Origin: CAUZWH01 sp965224275
GTDB lineage: Bacteria > Pseudomonadota > Alphaproteobacteria > SHVV01
Reading direction: 5' to 3'
DNA length: 64,000 nt
Assembly (NCBI GenBank): GCA_965224275.1
Contig: CBDCYR010000016.1
Location: 124,001-188,000, forward strand
In this document: positions 53,622-63,264 of the stretch, in pieces
Position numbering within the stretch: position 1 is the first letter of the stretch
Layout of the letters: each line of letters starts with the position of its first letter
Translations under genes and position numbers: made by a program
Notes under the pieces: model-generated
Databases searched by the model: none
Told to the model about the DNA's origin: nothing
The model's input: only the letters and a program-made list of their open reading frames with translations

Positions 53622-54605
53622 TTGATCGCGCTCGTGGTGCGTCGACTTCTCCAGTCGATACTTGTGATGCTGGCGGTCGCGCTGATCGGCTTCACGCTAT
53701 TTCGCTACGTCGGCGATCCGGTCGCCCAGATGGTGGGACAGGAAACCTCACTTCAAGAGCGTGCCGAACTCCGCGACAAACTCGGCCTTAACGATCCGGT
53801 TGTGATCCAGTTCGCCAGCTATGTTGGTGATATCGCCCAAGGCCGCTTTGGATTCTCCTATGCGATCGACCGCCCCGTGAGTGAACTCCTCCTCGAACGC
53901 CTTCCAGCAACGTTGGAGCTCAGTTTGATTGCTGCACTCTACGCGTTGCTGATTGGCATTCCGATGGGTGTCTATTCGGCGCTGCATCCAACACGGTTTC
54001 TCACCAAAGCGTTCCTGACGATTTCACTGATCGGTATCTCCCTGCCCACCTTTCTCATCGGTATTTTGTTGATCTTGATTTTTGGCGTTTGGCTCGGCCT
54101 GCTGCCGACCTTTGGGCGTGGCGAGGTTGTCGACCTCGGCTGGTGGACCACCGGTTTGCTGACTGCAAGTGGTTGGAAATCGGTGCTCATGCCCGCCTTC
54201 ACTCTCGGGATGTTTCAACTCACACTGATCATGCGCCTGGTTAGGTCGGAAATGCTCGAGGTGCTCCGCACGGACTACATCAAATTCGCGCGCGCACGCG
54301 GCCTCAGCAATCGCGCGGTCAATTTCGGGCACGCCCTAAAGAACACTTTGGTGCCGGTCATCACCATCACCGGCCTCCAGCTTGGCTCCATTATCGCGTT
54401 CGCTATCATCACAGAAACTGTGTTCCAGTGGCCGGGTATGGGCCTATTATTTCTCCAGGCCATTCAGTTCGCCGACATCCCCGTAATGGCGAGCTACCTC
54501 ATAATGATCGCGTTGTTCTTCGTCGTGATCAATCTGGTGGTCGATATTCTCTATCACGTCGTTGATCCGCGGCTTCGCGTCGAGCGCACGACCTCGGTGG
54601 ATTGA
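53622..54605 (+). CDS. ABC transporter permease (DppB-like)
   Basis: A 327-residue membrane protein with the DppB layout: a first helix after LIALVVRRLLQSILVMLAVA, then LRDKLGLNDPVVIQFASYVG, RPVSELLLERLPATLELSLI, and the ATPase-contact loop RARGLSNRAVNFGHALKNTL followed by VPVITITGLQLGSIIAFAII. Start is TTG at 53622, with GGAGCG upstream. It follows the SBP after a hairpin and precedes its partner permease by three bases. Confidence 0.9.
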   Translation: MIALVVRRLLQSILVMLAVALIGFTLFRYVGDPVAQMVGQETSLQERAELRDKLGLNDPVVIQFASYVGDIAQGRFGFSYAIDRPVSELLLERLPATLELSLIAALYALLIGIPMGVYSALHPTRFLTKAFLTISLIGISLPTFLIGILLILIFGVWLGLLPTFGRGEVVDLGWWTTGLLTASGWKSVLMPAFTLGMFQLTLIMRLVRSEMLEVLRTDYIKFARARGLSNRAVNFGHALKNTLVPVITITGLQLGSIIAFAIITETVFQWPGMGLLFLQAIQFADIPVMASYLIMIALFFVVINLVVDILYHVVDPRLRVERTTSVD

Positions 54606-54608
54606 ATA

Positions 54609-55553
54609 ATGGCCCTATCCGGTCCCGGAGAACTGCTGGCGCGGGTCCGCGATCATGATCTTTATTTCAGTTTCAAGGGATCCAAGATAACGATTGTGGC
54701 AGGGATCACGGCAGCGGTGATCATGCTCGCAGCATTGCTCGCCCCGTGGATTACGCCGCAAAATCCGTTTAACCCAGCCGAGCTTAATTTACTCGACGCA
54801 TTCACGCCGCCGGCATGGGCCGCGGGCGGCAGCTGGCAGTTCGTTCTCGGGACCGACGATCAAGGCCGCGACATGTATTCAGCAATGCTCTATGGCGCGC
54901 GCATCTCGCTGTTGGTGGGATTTGCCGCGGTTTTGATCGCAGCATTAGTCGGTGTATCGCTGGGTCTCATTGCCGGCTATTTGGGCGGCACCGTCGACGC
55001 TATTATCATGCGGATCGCTGACGTTCAGATTAGCTTTCCTGCCATTCTCATCGCATTGCTGATCGACGGTGTGTTGCGCGGCATCCTCCCCCGCGACCGG
55101 CACGACGATCTCGCGGTCTACGTGCTTATCTTCGCAATCGCGGTCTCCGTCTGGGTCCACTTCGCCCGCACCGTACGTGGATCGACAATGGTCGAGAAAA
55201 ACAAAGAATATGTCCAGGCCGCGCGCGTGATCGGAGTCAATCCGTTCTTCATCATGTTGCGCCATGTGCTGCCCAATGTGACCGGCCCGATACTCGTAAT
55301 TGCAACGATCAACCTCGCGGTTGCGATCCTCACTGAGGCCACACTGTCCTTTCTCGGTGTGGGTGTGCCGCCGACCCAGCCGTCGCTTGGTACGCTCATC
55401 AATATCGGCCAGAATTTCCTGTTCTCGGGGGAATGGTGGATCGTGATCTTCCCGGGCGCGCTTTTGGCGACGCTGATCCTTGCCGTCAATTTGCTCGGCG
55501 ACTGGTTGCGTGATGCCATGAACCCGCAACTACGCAAAGGCGTCGCGCTTTGA
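54609..55553 (+). CDS. ABC transporter permease (DppC-like)
   Basis: A 314-residue permease with an N-terminal helix (ITAAVIMLAALLAPWITPQN), the DppC marker VLGTDDQGRDMYSAMLYGAR, and a contact loop AARVIGVNPFFIMLRHVLPN. Helices total about six. Its stop overlaps the start of the first ATPase gene, which implies coupled translation. Confidence 0.92.
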   Translation: MALSGPGELLARVRDHDLYFSFKGSKITIVAGITAAVIMLAALLAPWITPQNPFNPAELNLLDAFTPPAWAAGGSWQFVLGTDDQGRDMYSAMLYGARISLLVGFAAVLIAALVGVSLGLIAGYLGGTVDAIIMRIADVQISFPAILIALLIDGVLRGILPRDRHDDLAVYVLIFAIAVSVWVHFARTVRGSTMVEKNKEYVQAARVIGVNPFFIMLRHVLPNVTGPILVIATINLAVAILTEATLSFLGVGVPPTQPSLGTLINIGQNFLFSGEWWIVIFPGALLATLILAVNLLGDWLRDAMNPQLRKGVAL

Positions 55554-56542
55554 GCGCGCCTCTTCTCGAAGTCGAGGGCCTTCGCGTCGACTTTCCCACG
55601 CGCCGTGGGACCCTCGTTGCCGTCGACGATATTTCGTTTTCGATTCAGCCCGGCGAAGTGCTTGGTATGGTCGGCGAATCAGGTGCCGGAAAATCGATGA
55701 CCGGCAATGCCGTTATCGGCCTTCTCGAGCCACCGGGACGTATTGCCGGTGGCACGATCAAGCTGGCCGGGCGCCGAATCGATAATCTGTCTTATGAAGA
55801 AATTCGCAGAATTCGCGGACGTAGAATCGGCGCAATTTTTCAGGATCCGTTGACCAGCCTGAATCCGCTCTATCGGGTGGGAGATCAACTAACCGAAACA
55901 ATTCGCACGCATTTGAATATGGGGGGGGCCGAAGCCCAGTCGCGAGCTCTCGCGCTACTCGATGAGGTCGGCATTCCTGCAGCCACGGAGCGGATGAATC
56001 ACTACCCGCATCAATTCTCCGGCGGCATGCGGCAGCGCGTCGTGATCGCGCTCGCTCTATGTGCAGAGCCCGACCTGGTAATTGCCGACGAGCCGACCAC
56101 CGCGCTCGATGTGTCCATTCAGGCGCAGATTATCCGCCTGCTCAAGCGCCTAAGCGTCGAGCGGGGCACCGCGGTGTTATTGATCACGCACGATATGGGG
56201 GTCATCGCCGAAACCGCCGACCGAGTCGCTGTGATGTATGCCGGTCGTATCGCAGAGATCGGTCCCGTTCGCGACGTCATCAAGCACCCCAAACACCCCT
56301 ATACCAGCGGGTTGATGGATGCGATCCCGGCGGTCGGGCGCGACCTCGACAGTCTGGTGCAGATCACGGGGTCGATGCCTCGGTTGCATGAGATCCCCGG
56401 CGGGTGCGCGTTTCACCCGCGGTGTCCGAAAATCATTGCGCCCTGTCGTCGCGAGCAGCCCAACCTGATCTCGAGCGGTTCGTCCGACGTGGCTTGTTGG
56501 CTGTTTGCAGAACGGCAAGCGAACGATCGAGCCCGTGACTGA
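55550..56542 (+). CDS. ABC transporter ATP-binding protein (DppD-like)
   Basis: A 330-residue ATPase with Walker A GESGAGKSMTGNAV, the signature FSGGMRQRVVIALAL and Walker B LVIADEPTTALD. The C-terminal Cys-containing tail is GCAFHPRCPKIIAPC. The TTG start overlaps the permease stop. The frame overlaps the start of the next ATPase. Confidence 0.92.
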   Translation: MSAPLLEVEGLRVDFPTRRGTLVAVDDISFSIQPGEVLGMVGESGAGKSMTGNAVIGLLEPPGRIAGGTIKLAGRRIDNLSYEEIRRIRGRRIGAIFQDPLTSLNPLYRVGDQLTETIRTHLNMGGAEAQSRALALLDEVGIPAATERMNHYPHQFSGGMRQRVVIALALCAEPDLVIADEPTTALDVSIQAQIIRLLKRLSVERGTAVLLITHDMGVIAETADRVAVMYAGRIAEIGPVRDVIKHPKHPYTSGLMDAIPAVGRDLDSLVQITGSMPRLHEIPGGCAFHPRCPKIIAPCRREQPNLISSGSSDVACWLFAERQANDRARD

Positions 56543-57575
56543 AACGTCTCGCGAAAGCCGATTGCCGACCCGCCCGGCCGGGCAGGATTTACTCCTGGTC
56601 AATGGCTTGTCGCGCTATTTCGACGTGTCGCCGCCGTTGCTTAACCGCGTGATAGACGGCAGCGCGCGTCAGATCGTCAAGGCGGTTGACGGGGTCGGAT
56701 TCTCGATCAAAAGCGGTGAAACCTTTGCGCTGGTCGGGGAATCCGGTTGCGGTAAATCGACCGTTGCACGGTTGATCGTTGGCCTCTACCCGCCAAGCAG
56801 AGGGACCATCAATTTTGACGGCGTAGACCTAAGCTCCGCGAAAAGAAGCGAAGACGCAACCAAGGCGCGGCGTCGGATGCAGATGATTTTTCAGGATCCC
56901 TACGCATCGCTTAATCCGCGATGGCGGGTGCGTAATATCGTTGCCGAACCGATTCGCCACAACAAAATGATGAGTGACCGTCACGCTGTCGAAAGTCGCG
57001 TTGGCGAGCTATTGGCTCAAGTTGGTTTGTCGGCGGCAGACGGGGAAAAGTACCCACACGAGTTTTCGGGTGGTCAGCGGCAGCGGATCTCGATTGCCCG
57101 CGCGCTAGCGGGCGAGCCCGAGTTTTTGGTTTGCGATGAGCCGACATCGGCGCTCGATGTTTCGGTGCAAGCCCAGATCCTCAACCTAATGAAAGAACTT
57201 CAACGGGATCTGGGACTGACTTACTTGTTCATTTCGCACGACCTGGCGGTCGTCTATCACATTTCGGCTCAGGTGGCGGTCATGTATCTTGGGCGGATCT
57301 GTGAATGGGCCGATACCAAATCGATTTTCGATCATCCTCGCCACCCGTATACCCGCCTTTTGCTCGACACGATTCCCGATCTTGAGATGAGTGGTCGCGA
57401 GCGCTTGCCGGTAGCGGGCGAAGTCCCAAGCCCGATCGACCCGCCGACGGGATGTGCCTTCCACCCCAGGTGCCCGTCTGCCAACGATCGGTGCAAGTCC
57501 GAGCGGCCCGAATTGAGAAATATTGATGGGGTTCGGGTGGCGTGCCACGCCGTTGCGGAAGGGCGGCTACCATGA
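56535..57575 (+). CDS. ABC transporter ATP-binding protein (DppF-like)
   Basis: A 346-residue ATPase with Walker A GESGCGKSTVARLI, the signature FSGGQRQRISIARAL and Walker B FLVCDEPTSALD, and the peptide-transporter tail GCAFHPRCPSANDRC. The GTG at 56535 overlaps the stop of the previous gene by 8 bases; an earlier TTG is possible but gives a longer overlap. It is the partner of the preceding ATPase. The amidohydrolase gene follows 25 bases later. Confidence 0.9.
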   Translation: MTETSRESRLPTRPAGQDLLLVNGLSRYFDVSPPLLNRVIDGSARQIVKAVDGVGFSIKSGETFALVGESGCGKSTVARLIVGLYPPSRGTINFDGVDLSSAKRSEDATKARRRMQMIFQDPYASLNPRWRVRNIVAEPIRHNKMMSDRHAVESRVGELLAQVGLSAADGEKYPHEFSGGQRQRISIARALAGEPEFLVCDEPTSALDVSVQAQILNLMKELQRDLGLTYLFISHDLAVVYHISAQVAVMYLGRICEWADTKSIFDHPRHPYTRLLLDTIPDLEMSGRERLPVAGEVPSPIDPPTGCAFHPRCPSANDRCKSERPELRNIDGVRVACHAVAEGRLP

Positions 57576-57600
57576 AGTTCACTACTTTGGAGACGCTGAG

Positions 57601-58812
57601 ATGACAACCTTGTTTGCTGGTGGCCTGATTTTCGATGGTGAGGGCGAATTGCTCGCCGAGCATGGCGTGGTCGTCGAAGGTAGCAAAATCGCGCGGGTCG
57701 CACCGGTTGGCGAGTTCGATGGATTCGATGGCGATTCAATTAACACCGAGGGCGCGACGCTTATCCCCGGATTGTTTGATTGCCATGTCCATCTCATTTA
57801 CGACGGAGCCGCCGACCCTTTCGCGCAAATGGATAAGATGGGCGATGCCGAAGTAACGCTCCTGGCGCTGCAAAACGCCCAGCGCAACCTGCGCGGCGGC
57901 ATCACATCGGTGCGCGATTGTGGCGGCAAGGATTACCTCGAATTTGCGGTGCGAGACGCGTGCAATGCGAAGCTATTTTCTGGTCCAACGATACGAGCAG
58001 CCGGAAAAATGATTTGCATGACCGGTGGCCATGGCAATCGCATCGGCCGCATAGCCGATGGAGTCGATGAGGTCGTCAAGGCGGTGCGCGAGCAAGTTCA
58101 TGCGGGCAGTGATCTAGTGAAAATCATGGCCACAGGTGGTGTCATGACGCCAGGTGTGAACCCCGAAGACGCGCACTACAGTGCCGAAGAGATGGCGGCT
58201 GGCGTTGCCGAGGGAAAGCGTTTCCACAAACCCAGTGCGAGTCATGCGCAGGGCCGGGATGGGATTCTCAACGCGGTGCGCGGGGGTATTGATTCAATCG
58301 AACACGGTATTTTCATGGATGACCGCTGTGTCGAGGAGATGGTCGAGCGCGGAACCTATCTCGTTCCTACCTTGGCGGCATTGCGCAACATATTGCGCAA
58401 TCGGGATCGTGGAATCGCCGCCTATGTAGTTGAGAAATCCGAGCGGGTCAGTGAGGCCCACCGCAACTCTATAAAAATGTTTTACCAAGCAGGCGGCAAG
58501 ATCGCGATGGGCACAGACGCCGGCACACCGTTTAACTTCCACGGCGAAAATGCTCTTGAATTGGGGTATATGGTGGATGTCGGTATTGCGCCGCGCGACG
58601 CCATTACCGCCGCGACATCGAATGCTGCCGACCTGAACCGCCTGTCAGATCGAGGCCGTATTAAGGACGGGGCAGCTGCCGACATATTAATCGTTAACGG
58701 CAACCCATTGGACGACATCGACGCTGTTGCGGATCGTGCCAATCATCGCGCGGTTTATAAAGATGGGGAACTTGTCGCTGGTGCGCCCGAGGCGCAGGCT
58801 CGCCCAAATTGA
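57601..58812 (+). CDS. metal-dependent amidohydrolase (imidazolonepropionase/prolidase-like)
   Basis: A 403-residue amidohydrolase-superfamily enzyme, probably cytoplasmic. Metal ligands are visible as GLFDCHVHLIYDG (HxH), DLVKIMATGGVM (carboxylated Lys), KPSASHAQGRDG and IDSIEHGIFMDD (His), and AMGTDAGTPFN (Asp). Relatives hydrolyse N-acyl or dipeptide-type bonds. As the last gene of the second importer operon it probably hydrolyses the imported compound, which is inference. The ATG at 57601 is chosen since GGAG lies upstream and it directly opens the first beta strand; upstream in-frame codons overlap the ATPase gene. Confidence 0.9.
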   Translation: MTTLFAGGLIFDGEGELLAEHGVVVEGSKIARVAPVGEFDGFDGDSINTEGATLIPGLFDCHVHLIYDGAADPFAQMDKMGDAEVTLLALQNAQRNLRGGITSVRDCGGKDYLEFAVRDACNAKLFSGPTIRAAGKMICMTGGHGNRIGRIADGVDEVVKAVREQVHAGSDLVKIMATGGVMTPGVNPEDAHYSAEEMAAGVAEGKRFHKPSASHAQGRDGILNAVRGGIDSIEHGIFMDDRCVEEMVERGTYLVPTLAALRNILRNRDRGIAAYVVEKSERVSEAHRNSIKMFYQAGGKIAMGTDAGTPFNFHGENALELGYMVDVGIAPRDAITAATSNAADLNRLSDRGRIKDGAAADILIVNGNPLDDIDAVADRANHRAVYKDGELVAGAPEAQARPN

Positions 58813-58844
58813 GCTAGCAAACTGTCGTTGGTCGCCCGCGACGA

Positions 58845-60101
58845 CTATTTTTCGGCGTCAGCTTTTTCCTCGACGAGCGAGTCGATGATGTCGGTATTAC
58901 CGAGCGTCACGTCCTTCATGATCGCGCCATCGAGCTTGGTACGTGTCAATTTGGCGTCGGTCAGATTTGCGCCGTTCAGATTAACACCGCGCAGGTCAGC
59001 GTCGGTAAGGTCGGCGCCCGCCAGGTTGGCGCCAGCCAATGTCGAGGGCCAGCTACGCCCCGTAAGTTCCCCGGCGGCGTCACGCAGCGGCATCGCCGAA
59101 AGGTCGGCGCGGCGCATGCGGACGTTCTTAAGAATCGCTTTGGTGAATTTGGCCCCCCGCAGGTCGCACAGGGTCAGATCGGCGTCTTCCAGGACGGCTC
59201 GTGAGAAATCCGCAAGCGCCAGTTCGCTGCGCGCCAAAGTGGCGCCAGTGAGAATTGCGCCGGTGAAAACCGCGCCGCTTAATCGTAGATTGCTGAAATC
59301 GACGTCGCCCAGGTCAAGACCTGAAAAATCAACCCGTTGGCCGGCCGCCCCATTACTCGTGATCCAACGAAGATGACGTTCCAGCCCGCGCCGGACCATC
59401 AAGTCGAGGTCATCTGGTTTGACGGCGAACTTAGCGCCTGTGAGATCCGCGCCCGAGAGGACGGCGCCACTTAGGTCGGCACCGCGAAGATTTGCTTCGG
59501 CTAGATTGGCGCGGCTCAAGTCGACGTCGGTTAAGATCGCGTTGGCCAGGTCGGCTTCGGTTAGTGTCGCCTCTTGGATATTAGAGCCGCACAGACGCGA
59601 ACTCGACAGATCGGCCCGAGTCATGTTGCAGCGTTTAAGGTTGGCGTTCTGAATCGAAGCGCCTGCGGCATAGACACCGGTCAGGTTAGCTTCCTCAAAA
59701 TCAGAGTCATCGAGTTCAGCTTCCGAAATGTCGGCGGGGCGCGCATGGCGTGCCTTGTTGTTGAGTTTGCCGGCCCGGAAGTCTGATTGGCGCAAGTCTG
59801 ATCCGGGAAGGCTCGCAGCGTGAAGATTGGCACCGCGGAGGTCGCTGCGCGAGAAATGGGCACCGGGCGCTTCTATCCGTTCGAGGTCGGCAGCGAATAG
59901 ATCCGCGTTATTGAAATTGGCGCCCGCCAATCGAGCACCCGCAAAGCGAGTGCCGACGAGCTTGGCATCGCCCAGTTCCAAATTGTTGAGTGTGAGACCG
60001 GAGAGGTCGACGTTTGAAAGGTCCGCGCGACGACCTCCGGGCTGCCCCTTGAGGTAGCGCTCATGGCCTTTCACAATGTCAACAAACTCACGCGAGTCCA
60101 T
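58845..60101 (-). CDS. pentapeptide-repeat protein (paralogue 1)
   Basis: A 418-residue protein dominated by A(D/N)LXX repeats that form a right-handed quadrilateral beta helix. It begins with a short helical module SREFVDIVKGHERYLKGQPG then GRRADLSNVDLSGL, followed by pentapeptide coils. A second module of the same pattern lies in the middle (RRGLERHLRWITSNGAAGQR), then further coils and a WPSTLAGANLAGADLTDADL end. The role is unknown. Some pentapeptide proteins mimic DNA, others are scaffolds. The ATG at 60101 follows AGGAG. Paralogue of the gene at 60440. Confidence 0.85.
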   Translation of the reverse strand: MDSREFVDIVKGHERYLKGQPGGRRADLSNVDLSGLTLNNLELGDAKLVGTRFAGARLAGANFNNADLFAADLERIEAPGAHFSRSDLRGANLHAASLPGSDLRQSDFRAGKLNNKARHARPADISEAELDDSDFEEANLTGVYAAGASIQNANLKRCNMTRADLSSSRLCGSNIQEATLTEADLANAILTDVDLSRANLAEANLRGADLSGAVLSGADLTGAKFAVKPDDLDLMVRRGLERHLRWITSNGAAGQRVDFSGLDLGDVDFSNLRLSGAVFTGAILTGATLARSELALADFSRAVLEDADLTLCDLRGAKFTKAILKNVRMRRADLSAMPLRDAAGELTGRSWPSTLAGANLAGADLTDADLRGVNLNGANLTDAKLTRTKLDGAIMKDVTLGNTDIIDSLVEEKADAEK

Positions 60102-60439
60102 GGCAAACTCCTGACGCCGGGTAGGCGCACTCCTACTAGCGACCATTCCGACATCGTCGTAAGGCCGCAACCCGTCAGCAGTGCCAAAGCTATTGTTGTC
60201 TTATTTCACGGGCGGTCAGAAATGCCGCCCACGATGCTCAGGAAAATTGATTATGCCACAGTTCTTGATGATTTTCCCGCTCTATTTTTCGCCAATGAGA
60301 ACAAATTTTCGACGAATTCAACCGTCGGTAGAAAAATCCCTTCGTGACCCCCTATACGAGGGCACTCCGATTCTGATCAGCAAACGTGGTGTGGTGATGC
60401 CGGTCCGTGGAGTTCGCTTCGAGAGGTTTGCTTGGTTTC
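60102..60439. other. gap between the pentapeptide genes
   Basis: A 338-base interval upstream of paralogue 1 with no supported gene. It probably holds the promoter of paralogue 1. No terminator for paralogue 2 was found. Confidence 0.4.
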
Positions 60440-61633
60440 CTAGGCGTTATGATCAGCGAATTCCGCGTCGGACAGGTCTGCGCCATCCAGGACGATTTCG
60501 TCGATCAGCGCTTTTTGGAGTTTTGCGCGCGTCAGGTTGGCCCCTTTTAAACAGCACCCCGATAGATTCGCGCCCCGTAAATCAGCGTCGCTGAGATCAG
60601 CGCCGGTTAGGTCTGCCCCTTGCAAATTCGTCGGCCACTGGCGTTCTGCGCCCAAGCCCTGGCGATCGGCGATAGGGAGTTCTGAAAGATTGGCGTTGCG
60701 GAGGCTCGTCGATTGCATTGCGGCCTCGCTGAAATTGGCGCCACGCACATCCGATTCGCTCAAGTCTGCGCGCGTGAGAATCGAGCCAGTTAGGTCGGTG
60801 AGCAGTAGTTCGCAGTCCTTAAGGGTGGCACCGATCAGAATTGCTCCGCGCAGGTCGGCACCGCTCAAGATCAGACCAGAGAAATCTATGTCGGTGAGGT
60901 CTTGGTTGGATAGTTCTGCGCGGTGGCCTTCGGCTCCGAAGCTGGTTGCCCATAATGCGTGTTGGCGGAGGGCGTTTTGTGTGTCGGGTGATAATTCCTC
61001 AACAGCTCGCGCTATTTCGATCCCAGCCATAATCGCGGTTGAAATATCCAACAATTCAAGGTCGACACCGCGAAGATTGGCTCTCTCGAAATTGGCATTA
61101 ATCACAGATGCACCGGCCAACGTCGCGCCCGATAGGTTGGCATCGATAAGGTTGGCTTGTTCGAGGTTCGCATTCGTAAGGTCGATACGAGAGAGATCGG
61201 CCTTTGCCATTCTGGCCCGCCTCAAGTTGGCCCCGACCGCAGAAGCACGGGCCATACATACGCCTTCCAGGCTGGCATTTTCGAGGTCGCAGTGGTCTAG
61301 CTGTGCCGCCGACAGGTCGGCCACGCGCACGACAGGCGCACCGCTGCCGGTGCCGCGATCGCCGAAATTCGCGTCCCCGAGCCGCGCGCCGACCAGGTTT
61401 GCGGCATGCAGTCGCGTTCCTCTAAGGTCAGACCGGCGCAGGTCCGCCCCTTCAAGGTCGCTGCGGTCGAAATTCGTCCCAACGAGTATTGCCGAGCGGA
61501 GGTTCAGGCCTTGGAGGCGCAGTCCGGCCAGGTTCTCGTGGGAAAGATCGGCGCGACGGCCGTCGAATGATCCGCTGACATAGCGCTCGTGGGCTTTGAC
61601 GATTTCGACGAATTCTTCGGGTGTCAACGTCAT
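60440..61633 (-). CDS. pentapeptide-repeat protein (paralogue 2)
   Basis: A 397-residue pentapeptide-repeat protein closely related to the neighbour: N-terminal module TPEEFVEIVKAHERYVSGSF then DGRRADLSHENLAGL, a middle module QNALRQHALWATSFGAEGHR, and the end WPTNLQGADLTGADLSDADL. Central coils carry N-L and D-L repeats such as NLEQANLIDANLSGATLAGA. No signal or membrane segment. Same strand and direction as paralogue 1, separated by a 338-base gap, so the pair may be transcribed separately. Function unknown. Confidence 0.85.
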   Translation of the reverse strand: MTLTPEEFVEIVKAHERYVSGSFDGRRADLSHENLAGLRLQGLNLRSAILVGTNFDRSDLEGADLRRSDLRGTRLHAANLVGARLGDANFGDRGTGSGAPVVRVADLSAAQLDHCDLENASLEGVCMARASAVGANLRRARMAKADLSRIDLTNANLEQANLIDANLSGATLAGASVINANFERANLRGVDLELLDISTAIMAGIEIARAVEELSPDTQNALRQHALWATSFGAEGHRAELSNQDLTDIDFSGLILSGADLRGAILIGATLKDCELLLTDLTGSILTRADLSESDVRGANFSEAAMQSTSLRNANLSELPIADRQGLGAERQWPTNLQGADLTGADLSDADLRGANLSGCCLKGANLTRAKLQKALIDEIVLDGADLSDAEFADHNA

Positions 61634-61845
61634 ACCAACCGATTCGCGTTGCGCGAAACTCCTCAGCTGCGACGTTAGTCCGGGTTATTTTACCTACCAT
61701 TATCAGGAAATACCTTAATAACATAGATAAAACCCCTAGTTGAGGCCGGCAATATTTAAAGGATTTTTCGAATTTCTGCGCTAGCGGCTAATATGCTCGT
61801 GAAATTCCGTTCATTTTGATCCCGTCCACCTCGTTTGACTTGCCA

Positions 61846-63264
61846 ATGACTGAAACGATCTCACTGCCGATTTGGATGGCCGTTGTAACCGGTGCGCTCG
61901 CATTGTGGGCGGTACTCGACCGGCTTCTCATTCCGAGCGGACGCTGGTTTATCAGGCGACGCGTCAATCGTGTGATCAATGAGTTGAACACGCGGTTGCA
62001 GCTGCAGATACCGGCCTTCCATCAGACCAAGCGGCAAGTTCTGATCGATCGGTTGATTTACGACCCCGGGGTAATTGAGGCGGTCGATGCGGAGGCGCAA
62101 AGCTCAGGTGTTCCCAGGGAGGTTTTGATCCGCGATGTTGAACGCTACGCCCGCGAGATCGTGCCTTCGTTCAACGCCTATGCCTACTTCCGAATAGGCT
62201 ACTACCTGGCACGGCGCACGGTTCAGTTCCTCTATCGGGTTCGCCTGGGGTATTCCGACGATGCGGCGCTCGCAAATATTGAGCCCAATGCCAGCGTCGT
62301 ATTCGTGATGAACCACCGTAGCAACATGGATTATGTCATCGTTGCCTATATGGCCGCGAGCCGCTCGGCGCTGAGCTACGCGGTTGGGGAATGGGCGCGA
62401 ATTTGGCCCCTGCAAACGTTGATAAGATCGCTTGGCGCCTACTTTGTGCGGCGCAACTCGGGCAACCCGCTTTACCGTCAGGTTTTGGCTCGTTACGTCC
62501 AAGCGGCGACTGCGGGCGGCGTGGCTCAAGCGGTTTATCCCGAGGGCGGGCTAAGCCGTGACGGTCGTTTGCGGCAACCCAGACTGGGCCTGATCAACTA
62601 CATGGTATCTGGGTTTGATCCCGAAGGGGATCGCGACCTGGTGTTCATCCCGGTTGGTATCAATTACGACCGCGTTCTTGAGGATCGGTCTCTGGTGCGC
62701 GCGCTCGATCCGGACGCAGATCGCCGCGACAAGAAATTCGTCATTGCGACACTTCTAAAATTTGTCGGTCGCAATGCCGGTCTCATGCTGCGGCGGCGCT
62801 GGTTCAGATTTGGCTATGCCTGCGTGAATTTCGGGACCCCGATTTCAATGCGTTCCTACACCGCCCAACGCACGATCGACTTCCGAGCGTTGGATGCGGA
62901 CGCTCGTTTTGAAGCGGTCGAACGCTTGGGCACAGAATTGCTCGGCGCAATCGGCGCCGCGATACCCGTATTGCCGGTGTCGCTCGTCGCTACGGTGTTC
63001 GTGCGCCAGCCGGGCCGGGCCATGAGCGAACTGGAAATAAAAGCGCAAGCGCAAGGGCTTATCGAGGATCTCGAACGTGGTGACGCGTACATCCATATTC
63101 CTCGAGCCGATCATGATTACGCAATTACAGTCGGCTTGCGAATGTTAACCCTTCGACATTTCGTTGAGGTGTCAGATGGACTCTACCGGGCCATCGACGG
63201 GGAAACCGAAATGTTGCGTTACTACGCTAACGCGATCGACCATTTCTTGCAGATCCGGCACTAA
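61846..63264 (+). CDS. glycerophosphate acyltransferase-like membrane protein
   Basis: A 472-residue protein of the PlsB/PlsC acyltransferase superfamily. A membrane helix lies at the N-terminus (VVTGALALWAVLDRLLIPSG). The catalytic motif is VFVMNHRSNMDYVIVAYMAA (HxxxxD), followed by the phosphate site AVYPEGGLSRDGRLRQPRLG and VFIPVGINYDRVLEDRS. Such enzymes transfer acyl groups to glycerol-3-phosphate or lysophospholipids in the inner membrane. The start is uncertain: the ATG at 61846 begins near the helix, a TTG at 61816 would add 10 residues. Confidence 0.85.
   Translation: MTETISLPIWMAVVTGALALWAVLDRLLIPSGRWFIRRRVNRVINELNTRLQLQIPAFHQTKRQVLIDRLIYDPGVIEAVDAEAQSSGVPREVLIRDVERYAREIVPSFNAYAYFRIGYYLARRTVQFLYRVRLGYSDDAALANIEPNASVVFVMNHRSNMDYVIVAYMAASRSALSYAVGEWARIWPLQTLIRSLGAYFVRRNSGNPLYRQVLARYVQAATAGGVAQAVYPEGGLSRDGRLRQPRLGLINYMVSGFDPEGDRDLVFIPVGINYDRVLEDRSLVRALDPDADRRDKKFVIATLLKFVGRNAGLMLRRRWFRFGYACVNFGTPISMRSYTAQRTIDFRALDADARFEAVERLGTELLGAIGAAIPVLPVSLVATVFVRQPGRAMSELEIKAQAQGLIEDLERGDAYIHIPRADHDYAITVGLRMLTLRHFVEVSDGLYRAIDGETEMLRYYANAIDHFLQIRH

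Noticed and set aside
60537..61583. 348-codon plus-strand frame in the second pentapeptide gene
   Set aside because: Antisense mirror of the pentapeptide repeats; Arg/Ser/Ala-rich composition, no motif.
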